A DNA stretch of 64,000 nt from Marchantia polymorpha subsp. ruderalis (lineage: Eukaryota > Streptophyta > Marchantiopsida > Marchantiales > Marchantiaceae): positions 2,815,501-2,879,500 of the forward strand of contig AP031355.1 of the NCBI GenBank assembly GCA_037833965.1. The letters run 5' to 3'. Position numbers and translations under genes: made by a program. Below the pieces are notes generated by a model, which ran no database searches, was not told the origin of the DNA, and saw only the letters and a program-made list of their open reading frames with translations. Of this stretch, positions 50,047 to 61,404 are shown in pieces. Each line of letters begins with the position of its first letter. Position 1 is the stretch's first letter.

Positions 50047-53000
50047 TCATCGTCTTGGGCCATTCATCTTGTAACAGTCGGCCGCATGGTTCTTGTGATT
50101 TTCAGAGAACGCAGAGCAGCAGTGTCTTTTCCTCTGATTGATGAACCAGTTATTGATCTGATCAATCTCAAGGCCCGAGCACTTGGCCAGAATTTGTTTC
50201 TCCTCCTCCTGAATTTTCACGTAGCTGTCATTATATGCTTTGTGACTTCAGTAAATATGCATTAGTAAAACGAGCAAGCAAACTTGGGGAATTTAGTTTG
50301 GTTTTCTTCACGATGTGAAGTAATTTGCAGCCTTGGAAGGCTTCAAATTATACTGGCCACATCACAGATGAAATGATCGCAATTCGGTAATCAGACCCAG
50401 AAGATAAGAAATAAGCACTCAGCTGCAACCAGATAGGCACGACTCTTGCCGAGCAGCTGGACAGCTCAAACAATGTGGAAAAAGCCTGGACGTTGAAAGT
50501 GCATCGGGGAACCAAAAGGAAATAATTACTTACCGACGGGTAAGGCTTCCCCTGATGTTCGGTCCACCAATTGAGCAAAATACGTCGAGCCGGATCGGGC
50601 AGCTTCAGGTTTCTGCGGCCTTCTTTCAGATGCCTCGTTTTCAAGGTCCTGAGAAGACTTGGATTATATGCAGCTAAGATTGCTCCTCTCCATTCTTGAT
50701 CTGTCAACATGGGGAGGGCAGATCGCTGGGGCCTGTCTTTTGCTTTTTCATGGTCTTGAATTATCTTCTCCATTTCTTCAGTGAAAAGCTCACTTTGCCC
50801 ACCACTGACCGAATCACTTTCGCTCTGCTTTGAAACATCACCTGTGTTGATGCATCAGTTAGTGACTGTCAGTCTTCTAGAAGCTCGTCCTAGTGTCTGT
50901 TGTGCGCTTACCACATGGAAAAGAAAGTAAGTTTCAGAGCTCATCCAACGCAGGCAGCCAGCAATCGTCTCAACCTAGTGACCTTAGTAAGACATGATCA
51001 AGACCTACTAGCTTTTCGAACCCAACAGCAGAAGATGATTTTACTCACTCAAATTCCCGCAAGACGACCACATATACCAAGTAATTGACATTCAAATCGC
51101 ATTCACTAGGACTTTTAACATGCAGAACATACGCGGTAATGATTAGTAGTATGATTAGTAATGTTACATATATAAGAAATCTGTGGAGCCTGTTAGTTTC
51201 GAACAAGCAGCTCGTCTCTGTAGATGTTTGTACCTCTTACTCGAAAAGAAGTATTTAGCTGATTCGAAGAAAAATAACGAAGTTCTTACCAAGTTCTGGA
51301 CACTGTATAAGAATGTTCTGTTTCATCTGAACACAGTGAGTGTCGGCTGACGTGACCAGCTTCGAAATGTGTTTCTCCAACTCATCGAGGGCTTTCAGAT
51401 ACTTATCCTGCAAAATTGAAAGCCCTTATGTAACATTCTACCAAGTCGAAAGTCTCATAACAAAATTAACGTCACATCCGCTTGACATTATGTATCACTG
51501 GAGTTCATAGATCCATTCAAACATTCGCTGTATATTTCCTCAAGGTAACAGGTACTACTACCTAACGAGATCGGACGAAACGTAAGACTAGACCCGTGTA
51601 GAAGGTGAGATAAGGACTACACATTCTCACGACACAAAATCCGAGAATTGTAGAAAAGTGTTGAGGCATTTATGATGTATGAAACTGACTAAATCTCATG
51701 AAATTGCTGTTGCGAATCTGTAAGAGGTCTGCCATAAGCATAAAATGTTAACTTCATTTGAATTGTTGTAAATATGAGAATGTACTAGGCGAATATTCCT
51801 CTGATCGCCAAACAGTCATAAACAACCGATTCTTATCTAGCTAAATAATAACCGTGCGAGAATGAGAATGATTGAAGAAAATTACCAAGCATAAGTCGAG
51901 ACGTGGGTCTTTACCCTTGCTGGAGTATCCACGCCCCAAAAGCTGGTCTTGTGCTGGGAGCTTGGAAAGAGATAAGTTGGCCACCTCGTCCAGCTGCTTT
52001 TTCTCCTCTTCATCAGCCCTTATCTGATGTATAAATCAGAACAGAACACATACAGCCAGGAGTCCACATGAGTAGGTGGTACCATAATAATAAAATCACA
52101 TCTTACAAGACGTCATAGCCTCAAACGTCTACTATCGAATGTGCAATTCGCAGGTGATCATACAGCCTTTTAATAAGTTCTTCCATGCCGTCTATACCCG
52201 TCGTTGACTAACAAGTAACTGGATTCACAAACTCCACAAACTCAAGAATAGTCGTTCTAACATTCTTTAGGATATTTATGCACATGAGTTGGCGAAACTC
52301 TTGAAGCTTAAGGTTAGTAAGAATACGCTCCAATGGAGATAGCATATGCATTCGGACCGACTCCGGGGACCTTAGTACCTTATAGCAGGCAAGGCTTGCC
52401 ACAATTATCTTAGGGAGGTCAGGATGATGCACGATGAGACACTGAAGGTCTAATTCATTTGTTGTCTCAGAACTTCTACAAAGTTCATTATCGGATTTGT
52501 CAACGAACTTCTCGAGCTCCTCCAACATGGATCCCAAAACGTATTGACGGTGATCTTCATCCTCTGCGCGATCGTCGAAGTTAAACAATTCTCCAAAGAG
52601 AGTGTCATCGTGTGGTTCAGACTGAGGCTGCCAAAGTGTATCTGTATTTTCAATGTTGAGTTTACCCTCTGCAACGGTGGGACATGGCTCTTCAGTTTCT
52701 CCAAACATAAAAATCCCAAGATCTTTTAGAGCTTCAAGTGAACGTGGCGAGCGTCGAGTCGCAGTTTGCACTTCCACAAGGTTAGATTGGCCTTCCAGAA
52801 TTACTTGACTCGAATTTCCATCTTTTCTTGTCTCGAGAGATAGGACGTGATTTGGAGCTTCAGATGATTGCAGCAGTTGCGGGCCCCATGGCTTCTGATC
52901 GACTACGTTGCAATTACCGTCTGCTATTTTGTGGTATGTTTTCTTAGGTTCCCCACAGCCGAAAGGCAGATTTTTGCTTGGAGCTGTATATGCACGTAGC

Positions 53001-53482
53001 CAAAACTCTATATCGTTTTCAGCTTCTCTCGAAGAATTGTAAGAGATTGAGTCCAACAAAGAATGACCAGAATTACATGGTGGTTTTTCTCCACTTTCCT
53101 GAATTTCGGCACGAACTGTCGTATCAGATGCCGTGAGGTTAACCGAGAGGGTCACATCCTGTTTACCATCAGCTGTGTTCTGAAGTGGTGTCTCCAAGTC
53201 TGACAGGTAGAGAAAAGGCTCTGTAGTGGCTGCGTGGTATTCTGAACCCGTGTCTTCTGATATAGTCATCGTGGAGAGACCTCGAGGAGAGAGCTCGAAT
53301 GATTCCGTTTGAAGATCAACGGAGACCTGACTCTGATAGTTAGGACTACTTCCTTGTGTGAATAGCGTGGTATGTGTGTTTATCAGTGGCGTTTGTGGTT
53401 CAGTTTGACAATAGTCGGAGAGATGTAGGTTGGCAACTTCCTGATCAAAATTGAAGTCAAAGAAGGAACTGCTGCCTAGCAT
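50047..53482 (-). CDS. KNOX-type TALE homeodomain transcription factor
   Basis: KNOX proteins bind DNA as heterodimers with BELL homeodomain partners; in early-diverging plants they act in the zygote and sporophyte programme. Exon 1 starts at 53482 (ATG) and carries a long Ser, Thr and Glu-rich N-terminus of about 300 residues, then a weak KNOX1 domain ([20 protein letters not shown]). Exon 2 is 52023-51886 and exon 3 is 51407-51290; together they encode KNOX2 (DPRLDLCL, then [18 protein letters not shown]). Exon 4 is 50841-50534: a degenerate ELK domain beginning [10 protein letters not shown], then [14 protein letters not shown] and the TALE loop PYPS. Exon 5 is 50208-50047: [29 protein letters not shown] and the stop. 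Exons 2-5 agree in phase. The end of exon 1 is unresolved: the frame meets TAG at 52208-52210 yet stays coding-like to about 52150 ([18 protein letters not shown]), so an intron of about 140 nt or a nonsense codon must be invoked. Confidence 0.9.
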
Positions 53483-54450
53483 TTTCCAGGAAACCGTGAC
53501 AAATGCGTAGGTTTCAATTCCAATCCCGGACTCTCGATTCTATAACGAGATGCAATACTGAAGTTTCGCAACCAGGACGAGCGCCTGAATGCTGACCACT
53601 GCTACAGTCCAGAAAAGTGGAATTTTAATTCATCGTACTTGTGGGCCAAGCTAATCCCTATCTACACAGGGGGATCTAGTCGAAATAGAGGAAGCTCCTT
53701 CAGTGACAGTTAGGAGTAGTTCCTGCTTTGTTCAAATTCGGCCGAATTTCAGCAAAGCGGACCTGTCGCTCGCAGCTTACGCTCTTCGGGTGCCTTCTGG
53801 CAAGGAGTAACACCTCAACCTTTGAGCTTTCCAAGCATCAGCAGCAGCTAGCGACGAAGAGCCCCTGCCTCTTTCACGCAACAGACCCGTGTGTTGTCGA
53901 GGGTGTTTTGCAGGTCATTGGACGCCCGATCGGTCGATCAGCGAATTCGTCACAAGCCAGACCACAAATACATGTCGAACTCGCCTTCATCTCGGTAGGT
54001 CCTGCATGCCAATCGAAGATCGAAGAGGGTACTAGCAATTCACAGAACTGCGCAGGAGGTCCTAATCACTGACACAGGAGAGGACTTCGGCCCTTCTTAA
54101 GGCCTGCAAGCCACGACCGGATGATGGAATGGTGCCGTCATCCTCCCCATACTCCACTGGAAACGGAGCATCTCTGAGTCGGACGGGCGATCTGCGACGA
54201 GAAGATGAGAAGGCTGATTGGACGACTGTTGGAGTTAAAGATCTCCCAGGGCCCAACCACTACAGGAATCTGAGTCTCGTGCTATCGGGGAAAAGATGGA
54301 AGGGCTTAAGTCTTCCCATTCGCCCAGAGCCGAATCGGTTCGATACTGGATACCGAGCGTGCAACATTTCCGGAATTGGATTTCTCAGGATAGTTTTCGA
54401 ACCATATTTTATGATGTATTCGCACTTGGTTTTCACAAATTTCTAGCGTC
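53483..54450. other. KNOX upstream region
   Basis: Mixed-composition DNA upstream of the KNOX start, presumably its promoter and leader. Frames of up to 114 codons occur on the plus strand without domains, and I support no gene. Confidence 0.4.
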
Positions 54451-56487
54451 AATCCTCATAGCAATTGTACTTTAGAACTAATTGCAAAAATAAAATAGAA
54501 CAAAATGTACATATAATATGTCTCATTTGAAAAAATATTGTATCTATATTTTCTTAAATACAGAGCATAAATTTTGATTTTTTTAATCTTAATAATTCTT
54601 TAACATGTTTATTTATTTTAAGAGAATACCTAGTAAGTAATTGTTAACTATGCAAACTAAGTCTTTATTTACTGCATTCGTTCTCTTCAGATCATCTTGA
54701 CTTGTACAATATATTGATCTAGTTTATGTAGGAATTAACTTCATTGTCAGTTTCAAATGATTGTATGAAATTAAGTACTTCTCTCATCTTTTGCATATGA
54801 ATTGATGATACGTTGTACGATCAATCAGGGAGCTGTGTTGAATCAAATCTTACGATAATATAGAATGGATACACTTTAAATATATCCATCTTGTGATCGA
54901 CAATTGATAGGAAATCGCCTCAAAATCTTAATCAAAAAATAAATGTGCTTTTCATTATATGTCTATGACATAAATTAATAAATCAAGCAAATAGTTTTTT
55001 AGTAATTTGAAACATTAAAACAATCAAACTTGACGTTTTTGGTATCAAAGTGAATCTTAATTAAGAGATATGGACACGTCCACTCTCAAAAACATATATA
55101 TTAAAAGGCCAAGTTTTACTCCTCTAGAGAAACTATAACTTATGACACTTCTTGCAATTTTATGAAACTATGCGCGCCAGTTTTGTTTTCTGAAGCACAA
55201 CCTTATTTATGTGACTTATTCAGATCAAGGTTATGTACAGTTGTATTCGCACATGTACACGAGAAACGCTTGCATAAATATATCCTAAATGTTTATAATC
55301 CATTCAAATGAAGTACATCTTTTACCGCTGATGTAGAGTGTGTTTTAAGTTTTTAGTTCCAAATGGATTAGTTTACAATATTCTTACTTAAAAAAAAATT
55401 TGAATAACGGAAAATATTCATGAAAGTATAATAATCTGTACAATTTATAATGCAAAAGTAATAGTATAAGTAGCATAATTTTCATACATTCCGAAGTTTT
55501 CCTTCTCGTGTATCTTTCTTCATTTAAAACGAATGGTATTATTTTCACGATTAGCCCTAGGCAAGGTAACAGAAAAGTTAAACGGGCTATAAAATGTACT
55601 TCACCTTTGCTTTACCTCTACCCTTATCACATTGGTCACGCTTTACTTATACCTTTACCTCTACTTTACCCTTTGACCGGGTAATAATAGATAAAAATAA
55701 AAATAAAATTTGCCCTCATTTTAATCGTTAAAACTATAATTACCAAATAAAAGTAAAAAATACACTTTACTTTCAATTTATTTGTTAATCAGATAATTAC
55801 CCAATAAAAATGAATAATACACTTTACCTTTACTTCACCAGGTAATTACTCAATAATAATTACTCCCATTAATAGCTAGGAAATATAACCTCTCCAAGCG
55901 CATGAGGAGAGATTAACATTAGATCGGTGAACTCCAGAACTGAGGGGATTAAGATATCATCCACATAGCGTCGAACGTTCAAAAGTCTAGTTAGAAGATC
56001 GGGTTGTCCGCGATCAAACTGTGGCGAAATGTTGCTACTTTGAGATGAAGACAACAAATAACGCAAAGAAAACATACCTTCACAAAAGGTATCCACTTCT
56101 TAGCATATAGCTCACGCTCATAACCACGTAAGGCTGCATAGTGACCGTAATTTGAAACATGTAGTAACCAATTGAATGACATGTTTCTTAGTCGACAATA
56201 ACTTGAAGTCTCCAAAGCAATGTGGAAAGGAACATTGAGAACGTTATTTACCCTTGTAATATGCTTAGAGATTCATAGGTATGAGAGACTGCTTTGATCA
56301 GGTCCATTTTCTAACAAACAAATGCATTCCCACGGCCATTGAACAACACACGGCTTGTTGCAGCGTGGGTTGTTAAATCTAGCGAGTTAAGCTCTATTGA
56401 GCTAACCTAGCGTTGAGAATACTTTATCCATAATCCTCTTGAGAATACTTCGTCGCTGAGAATACTTCGAGCTATTTGATTGGAACT
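54451..56487. other. Very AT-rich region with TTTACC-rich patch
   Basis: The region is among the most AT-rich in the window. Between about 55550 and 55870 a patch is dense in TTTACC and GGTAA words, beginning near TAGCCCTAGGCAAGG. This recalls the subterminal repeats of hAT-type elements, but I cannot find a matching right end or target duplication. No gene is supported. Confidence 0.35.
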
Positions 56488-56848
56488 CTATTTGATTGGA
56501 AGTTCCAACTTGTATGACACTTCACCAACACGCTTCAAAACCAAAAATGGACCAATGAACCTAGGGTTCAACTTTGATGATCCTACAAGAGATAAATTCC
56601 GTTGTTGATAATCAAACATGATCTCCGACCTCAAAAACCACTTCTCTACGATGAGCATCGGCATGCTGTTTTTGCCGATTTTGAGCTATCACCAACTTCT
56701 TCTTGGCGTGATGTAGTTCTCGGTGAATATGCTCCACAAATTCGTTGACTGCTGCAACTTTGGTCGAAAACTCCTCACCTTTCGGAAGTCTCATCAAACT
56801 TGAAGGAGTTATAGGATGAGCTTTATACATAAGAAAAAATGGAGACAT
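56488..56848 (-). pseudogene. Ty3/gypsy integrase C-terminal remnant
   Basis: The open piece 56848-56612 matches the C-terminal part of gypsy integrases: SPFFLMYKAHPITPSSL, VNEFVEHIHRELHHAKKKLV, RQKQHADAHRRE and FEVGDHV. Further left, in a different frame, the typical end NPRFIGPFLVLKRVGEVSY appears before a TAG at 56488-56490. The frame change shows decay. It is older than, and distinct from, the element that starts at 57340. Confidence 0.85.
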
Positions 56849-56852
56849 TTTT

Positions 56853-57339
56853 GTGTATGCATTAACAGGAAGCAGTTTCGGGAAACGAAGATCACTAGTA
56901 ATCTTGCCTCGCGGCCTTACTGGTTCTACAAAGCGAAGAAAAGGCGAGGTTGGAAGAATGCAATGGTTGGGAGCTCATGGAAGGGGTAAGAAGCAAGCTC
57001 AACTCATTGTCACTGATGGTTTCATGGAAGTACACAAGGTGAGAGTTTAAATTGATCCTGGAGCAACTGAGAATTTTCTATCAAGGAGTGTTGCTATGAA
57101 GTTAGGTTTGATGTTGATGAAGGACGTGAGTGAAGAAGTTGAATTGCCAAACGTGCAAACTGAAGTGATAGAAACACTACCATGGAGTGTAGAATTATCC
57201 ATAGGTAGATACAAGGAGAGCATCAAATGGAGAGTAATTCGTTTAGCTTGATATGATGTCATCCTTGGAATGCCATGGATGGAACAATATAATCCGAAGG
57301 TAGATTGGAGAAGAAAAGTGATTACAAGTAGTGCATGGA
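56853..57339 (+). pseudogene. Ty3/gypsy protease remnant
   Basis: On the plus strand, translation shows a retropepsin-like region: IDPGATENFLSRSVAMKLGL (the D-x-GAT active-site word) and, further on, YDVILGMPWMEQYNPKVDW, the conserved end of the gypsy protease. Stops interrupt it near 57048 and 57249. It lies head-to-head with the integrase remnant, so the older insertion was rearranged. It is cut at 57339 by the younger element. Confidence 0.85.
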
Positions 57340-57455
57340 TGTCGTGCGAATACATATCGCCATACACTCTACATCGCTGACATGCTAGTCACATACACAT
57401 ACGCACACACATACACACATATAAGGCGCGAGAGAGTACACACTCAAATGTCACA
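57340..57455 (-). repeat. LTR-related direct repeat, distal copy
   Basis: This 116-bp unit is nearly identical (one visible mismatch) to 57753-57868. On the minus strand it starts TGTGACATTTGAG and ends GCACGACA, with TG and CA ends. It touches the older gypsy fragment directly, so it marks the outer boundary of the insertion. Confidence 0.85.
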
Positions 57456-57752
57456 ATTGAAATAAACGGTAGATTCCCCACTGGAATTCCCGTCGGTCAA
57501 TTACTCTACTGGCAACAAACCGTCACCGTCACAAACATGAGTCAAGCCCAACCCACTCCACACTCGGAGAATCCAGGTCGACGCAAAGGGGAAAGTCACT
57601 CTACGCTCCCAACGCTTCCAGGCTCGACTCGAAGAACTAACGTTCTTCGAGCCGTCCCCGACTGTATACCCCTCGTGACCTGAACCCTAACTTCACGTCC
57701 AAATATAGTAAGTGTCTAAACGGCGTGAGCCGACTCGTAACTACATGACAAT

Positions 57753-57868
57753 TGTCGTGCGAATACATATCGCCATACACTCTACATCGCTGACATGCTA
57801 CTCACATACACATACGCACACACATACACACATATAAGGCGCGAGAGAGTACACACTCAAATGTCACA
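57753..57868 (-). repeat. LTR-related direct repeat, proximal copy
   Basis: This is the second 116-bp copy, 297 bp from the first. It directly follows the polypurine tract of the retroelement, so its TGTGACA end is the start of the 3' LTR. Either the LTR is 529 bp with a terminal internal duplication, or two 116-bp LTRs flank a 297-bp internal segment. Confidence 0.85.
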
Positions 57869-57882
57869 ACTCGCCCCCCTAG
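57869..57882 (-). other. Polypurine tract
   Basis: On the minus strand the sequence TAGGGGGGCGAGT stands immediately before the TGTGACA start of the 3' LTR, the position used to prime plus-strand DNA in LTR retroelements. Confidence 0.65.
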
Positions 57883-58039
57883 ATGGCGGTCAGGTCCCTC
57901 TGACTCCCAGGTAGCCCTATCTAAAACTACATGCTATACACCTTCGTGGGTGCGCGAACCAGTAGGCCGGGTGCTATGTCGCCCCATCGTTAGTCGCCTA
58001 TCTGCAATTCATAACATGTGAAGATCAAGTCATCTACCC
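57883..58039 (-). other. Short 3' untranslated segment of the retroelement
   Basis: This 157-bp segment lies between the end of the integrase frame and the polypurine tract. I see no coding frame in it. Confidence 0.6.
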
Positions 58040-58864
58040 CTATGAAGTACATCGAGGACAAACCCATCGTCTAGCCGGAATAACATCGATAGGCGGAGTC
58101 AGGCACAACATGTGCCATCCCCTAGAACACATATCACACACCAACATACGGGCCGCCTGACCAGCCGACCCACACAGCATGCACCTCAAGCCAGCACGTA
58201 CTATCGCTAAGCTTGGGTCCATAGTGCCATCTACGTTTGGGAGGTGGCATGGCGCACAATTGCGCACATGATCCTTCCAAACAACGCCGTCACGACCCTC
58301 CAACAGGAGAACTCCAGAAGGTAACACCTCCCGCACCCGCAAGATTGTGCGTCCCGCCGTCACATCCAATGTCGTCGGTGCAGTCTGCTGTAGATAGACG
58401 TAGTCTCCCACATGGAATCTACGAATTGATGGTCGATAACCTCCTCCCCGAATGGTTGCATACCGCAACATATCTCTATGTTGAGCAATCGCAAGATTCT
58501 CAAACGCTGCAGGCATAACTCTCCGAAAGAGCTCTGCACGTTGAGAACATACTCTCACCCACATATTCGGGTCATCAAGGTTCACCACCTCGCTAGACTC
58601 ACGACGAATCGATGTTGGCAAGTCTGGATCTCGGCCGTACAATAGAAAATATGGTGAGAAGGAAGCCAAGGATGCCTGCCGACTGAACCGATATCCCATG
58701 GCCAACCACGGTAACTGGATATCCCAGTCTCCAAGATGACCTTTCTGCAGGCCATACTTGCGCAACGCCCTCTTCACCGTCTGTACAACACGTTCAGCTA
58801 AACCATCCGCCTCTGGATGATCTCGCGACGTGGTCCGATGATCAATCAGTGCCTTGTCGCACAA
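58040..58864 (-). pseudogene. Integrase C-terminal half fused to a PHD-type finger
   Basis: This frame continues the integrase core after a TAG at 58880-58882. It starts within the catalytic region, with the DHPEADGLAER word that holds the active-site glutamate context, then WLAMGYRFSRQASLASFSPY and LYGRDPDLP, typical of Ty3/gypsy integrases, then an SH3-like barrel region (FHVGDYVYLQ). The last 50 residues have Cys-x2-Cys, Cys-x2-Cys, His-x2-Cys and Cys-x2-Cys (CMLC, CDMC, HMLC, CPRC), the C4HC3 pattern of a PHD finger. PHD fingers read histone H3 tails, so here the module could steer integration, as chromodomains do in other gypsy groups. The frame ends in TAG at 58040-58042. Confidence 0.85.
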
Positions 58865-58879
58865 GACCTGAAACTCACC

Positions 58880-60490
58880 CTAAAACTCCGTTCCCTGATC
58901 GGTCAACACCTCAGCTGGTGCACCATAGTGACTAAGCACTCTGTCAAGAAAAGCATACGCTACTCCCTCACTTGCCTTGTCAGGTAATGCCACCAACTCA
59001 ATCCACTTGGAGAAATGCTCCACCATCACCAACACATACCGATGATGTCGTACAGTCAAAGGTAGTGGTCCAGCAAAGTCCAAACTCCAACGGTAACCCA
59101 ACCCCATGATGGGTAATGGATGTAACACTGGTGTCGGGGCATTGAATGATGCCCTCACTCGATCACAAACCATGCAACGTGATACCAACAGCTGTACCTG
59201 AGTATGTATACCACGCCACCAATACTGACCAAGGAGTAAGCTGTATGTACGCTTCACTCCAAAATGTCCCAACTCCTCATGAGCATGCCTCACAATGCGT
59301 GCTCTTTGGGCTGGATGTGGTACTACTCGTACCCTACCGTCCTCCCACACTCGGAGAACATGTGATCCCTCCAATCGGTACCTCTTGGCCCGTTGGAGAA
59401 CACAATCTCGCTCCTTGGGACCCACTGTGCCTGGCACCATGCTGGTCCGTAGGAACTCCAACACCAACGCATCATCGTGAACATCACGCTGATCCACACC
59501 ACCATCCTCAACCTCAGGATCTGAAGATCGACCATCTAGTCTCTGACTAGAGTAAGATGTCAGATGATCCTCTTTGCTGGAGTTCCCACATTCGTGGGAC
59601 GAGGGATGCGTGCAATAGCCTCCACCTTTTGCTTGCTGAACTCCTAAACCACCTGGGTATATCACATGACCCAAGTACTCAACCTTCTCCTGGAAGAACT
59701 TACACTTCCCAGGATGTAACCTCAAACCATGAGCCCTCAATCGCACAAACACAATCTGCAAGTGTATCTGGTGTTGCTCCACAGTGTCACTAAACACCAA
59801 GATATCATCAATGTAACATCTGACAAAATCCAGCCCCGCCAGGATTCTGTCCATAACCCTCTGAAACTCGGCAGGTGCATTCTTCAACCTAAAGGGTAAG
59901 AATCGCCACTGATACAAACAATCCTTGCCGTGGGAGTTAACGCCCCAAAACGTTGTCTTGGTTTTGTGCTCCTCCCGAATTGGCAACTGATGGTATCCTG
60001 CCCGAAGATCCAAAGTACTAAAAATCCCCGCATGTCCCACCACATCGAAGGTCTCCTCAGGTGTAGACATGGCATACTTATCGGACTTCGTCTGGCGATT
60101 GATAGGACGGTAGTCTCCACACATGCGCCTATCCGCGTAGTTGCCATGTACATCCTTCTTCACCGGCATGACAGTGGCTGACGCATACTCACCATGCGAT
60201 AACTCCACTAGTCCAGCCTCCAGTAGGTCCAACGTCCTACTCCGAATCAAATCTCTCTCCATCTCACTGTATCGATAAGGACGACGGAAGATTGGCGTAT
60301 CACTAGCCAATTCTATCCGTATACCGGGTCCAATCAACGCACCCAACTCCTTCATACTGAAGGCAAAACAACTCCTATAGTCTCGTAGGAATTGTGTCAA
60401 TCGTCGCCTCTCTCCTCCTGTGATCTGGGAACCAATCAATGGCTCCCATTCCTCCTCCATAGGCACACTAGAGGGAGGCGACACTGTCAA
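58880..60490 (-). pseudogene. Reverse transcriptase and integrase N-terminal half, RNase H deleted
   Basis: Reverse transcriptase motifs are clear: MCGDYRPINRQT, FSTLDLRAGYHQLPI, LPFRLKNAPAEFQRVMDRI, the catalytic YIDDILVFS and KCKFFQEKVEYLGHVI. After this the frame shifts by one base near 59620 and then jumps, near 59575, to the integrase N-terminus, so the connection and RNase H domains are missing. Integrase resumes with HEELGHFGVKRTYSLL, a zinc-binding His-His-Cys-Cys arrangement (CMVCD), the core DFAGPLP and VLTDQGTEF, where a TAG interrupts. The frame is closed upstream by a TAG at 60497-60499. Confidence 0.9.
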
Positions 60491-60496
60491 TGGTTG

Positions 60497-61066
60497 CTAC
60501 GCTACACACTGCAAAGAAGGGTTCTCCGTACCCTCCTTCGTAGCCACCTCCACATGAGAATCCTCTCCAACTGCATGGGCTGCAACTCTGGCAAGTCCTT
60601 TCGTCACGTCCCATAAACTCCAAGGATGACGAATATCTCGCCTGTCGCCCCCAGCCATTGCCTCTACCGTCTCGGGCGGCAATGAGCTAACAAGTGGTGT
60701 ACTAACCACCAAATCAACGCGCAAACGGCGCTGCTCCGCCAAACCCAAGCTCACAATCCACATCAAGCAGTTCAAGTCCATAGCTTGACCCAAAACCTCA
60801 CGACGCGAAGCCTCTGAAACTGTAGCGGTTGCGGTCACACCAGTCATAAATCCCATCGCACGCTCTCTCTCATCAGCGTTGGGCTCCACCAACTGATGGA
60901 CTGTACTGTCCCACAGTAGTCCAGGTCCACCATCACGATATGCATGTGATGCCGGATAACTGACAAATGTAGGTAAAGCCATCCGAGGCTGACCTACGCG
61001 GTTCACCAACGCCATAGGTGACCTGTCAGCAACTCTCACTACCTGAGAGTGTCGGAAAACATCCAA
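60497..61066 (-). pseudogene. Protease to reverse-transcriptase linker segment
   Basis: This frame, the same as that of the reverse transcriptase, encodes the spacer between protease and polymerase, with ADERERAMGFMTGVTATAT and GLAEQRRLRVDLVVSTPLVS. It is separated from the polymerase only by a TAG codon. The upstream protease is in a different frame, so a frame change lies between 61066 and 61141. Confidence 0.75.
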
Positions 61067-61140
61067 GATACTGTCAACGGTGAGTGTAGGATCACGCTGG
61101 CTATAAAGTAAGACCTGTTGCTAGCGCCACCAAGGGATGT

Positions 61141-61374
61141 CTAGATCTGGAATGGGCAAGGTTTCAACTCTGACCTCCGAATGCCCAAACTAATGCATGC
61201 AGCCTTGCCCAACATCAAGGGCTGTGCACCAGAATCCAACAAAACTCTTGCTGGAACATACACCTGTCCAGTAGAACTCACTAACCGAAATAGACCACTT
61301 CGGTTGTCCACCATACATACACCAAGAACAATAGTCTCGCGATCAAAGGCTGGGCGAGCTGGTAAGGACTCCAT
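61141..61374 (-). pseudogene. Retropepsin-like aspartic protease
   Basis: The frame shows VYVPARVLLDSGAQPLMLGK, with the D-S-G-A active-site word of retroviral-type proteases, then the helix after it. It is in the Gag frame, separated from Gag by one TAG and closed by another TAG at 61141-61143. It is shorter than a complete protease, whose C-terminal part probably continues in the shifted frame. Confidence 0.8.
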
Positions 61375-61404
61375 CCTCGCCGCTGCGGCCTGCCAAGTCG
61401 TCTC

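Noticed and set aside
55550..55870. Second hAT-type element
   Set aside because: The left end and word composition are suggestive, but no inverted right terminus or target-site duplication could be found.
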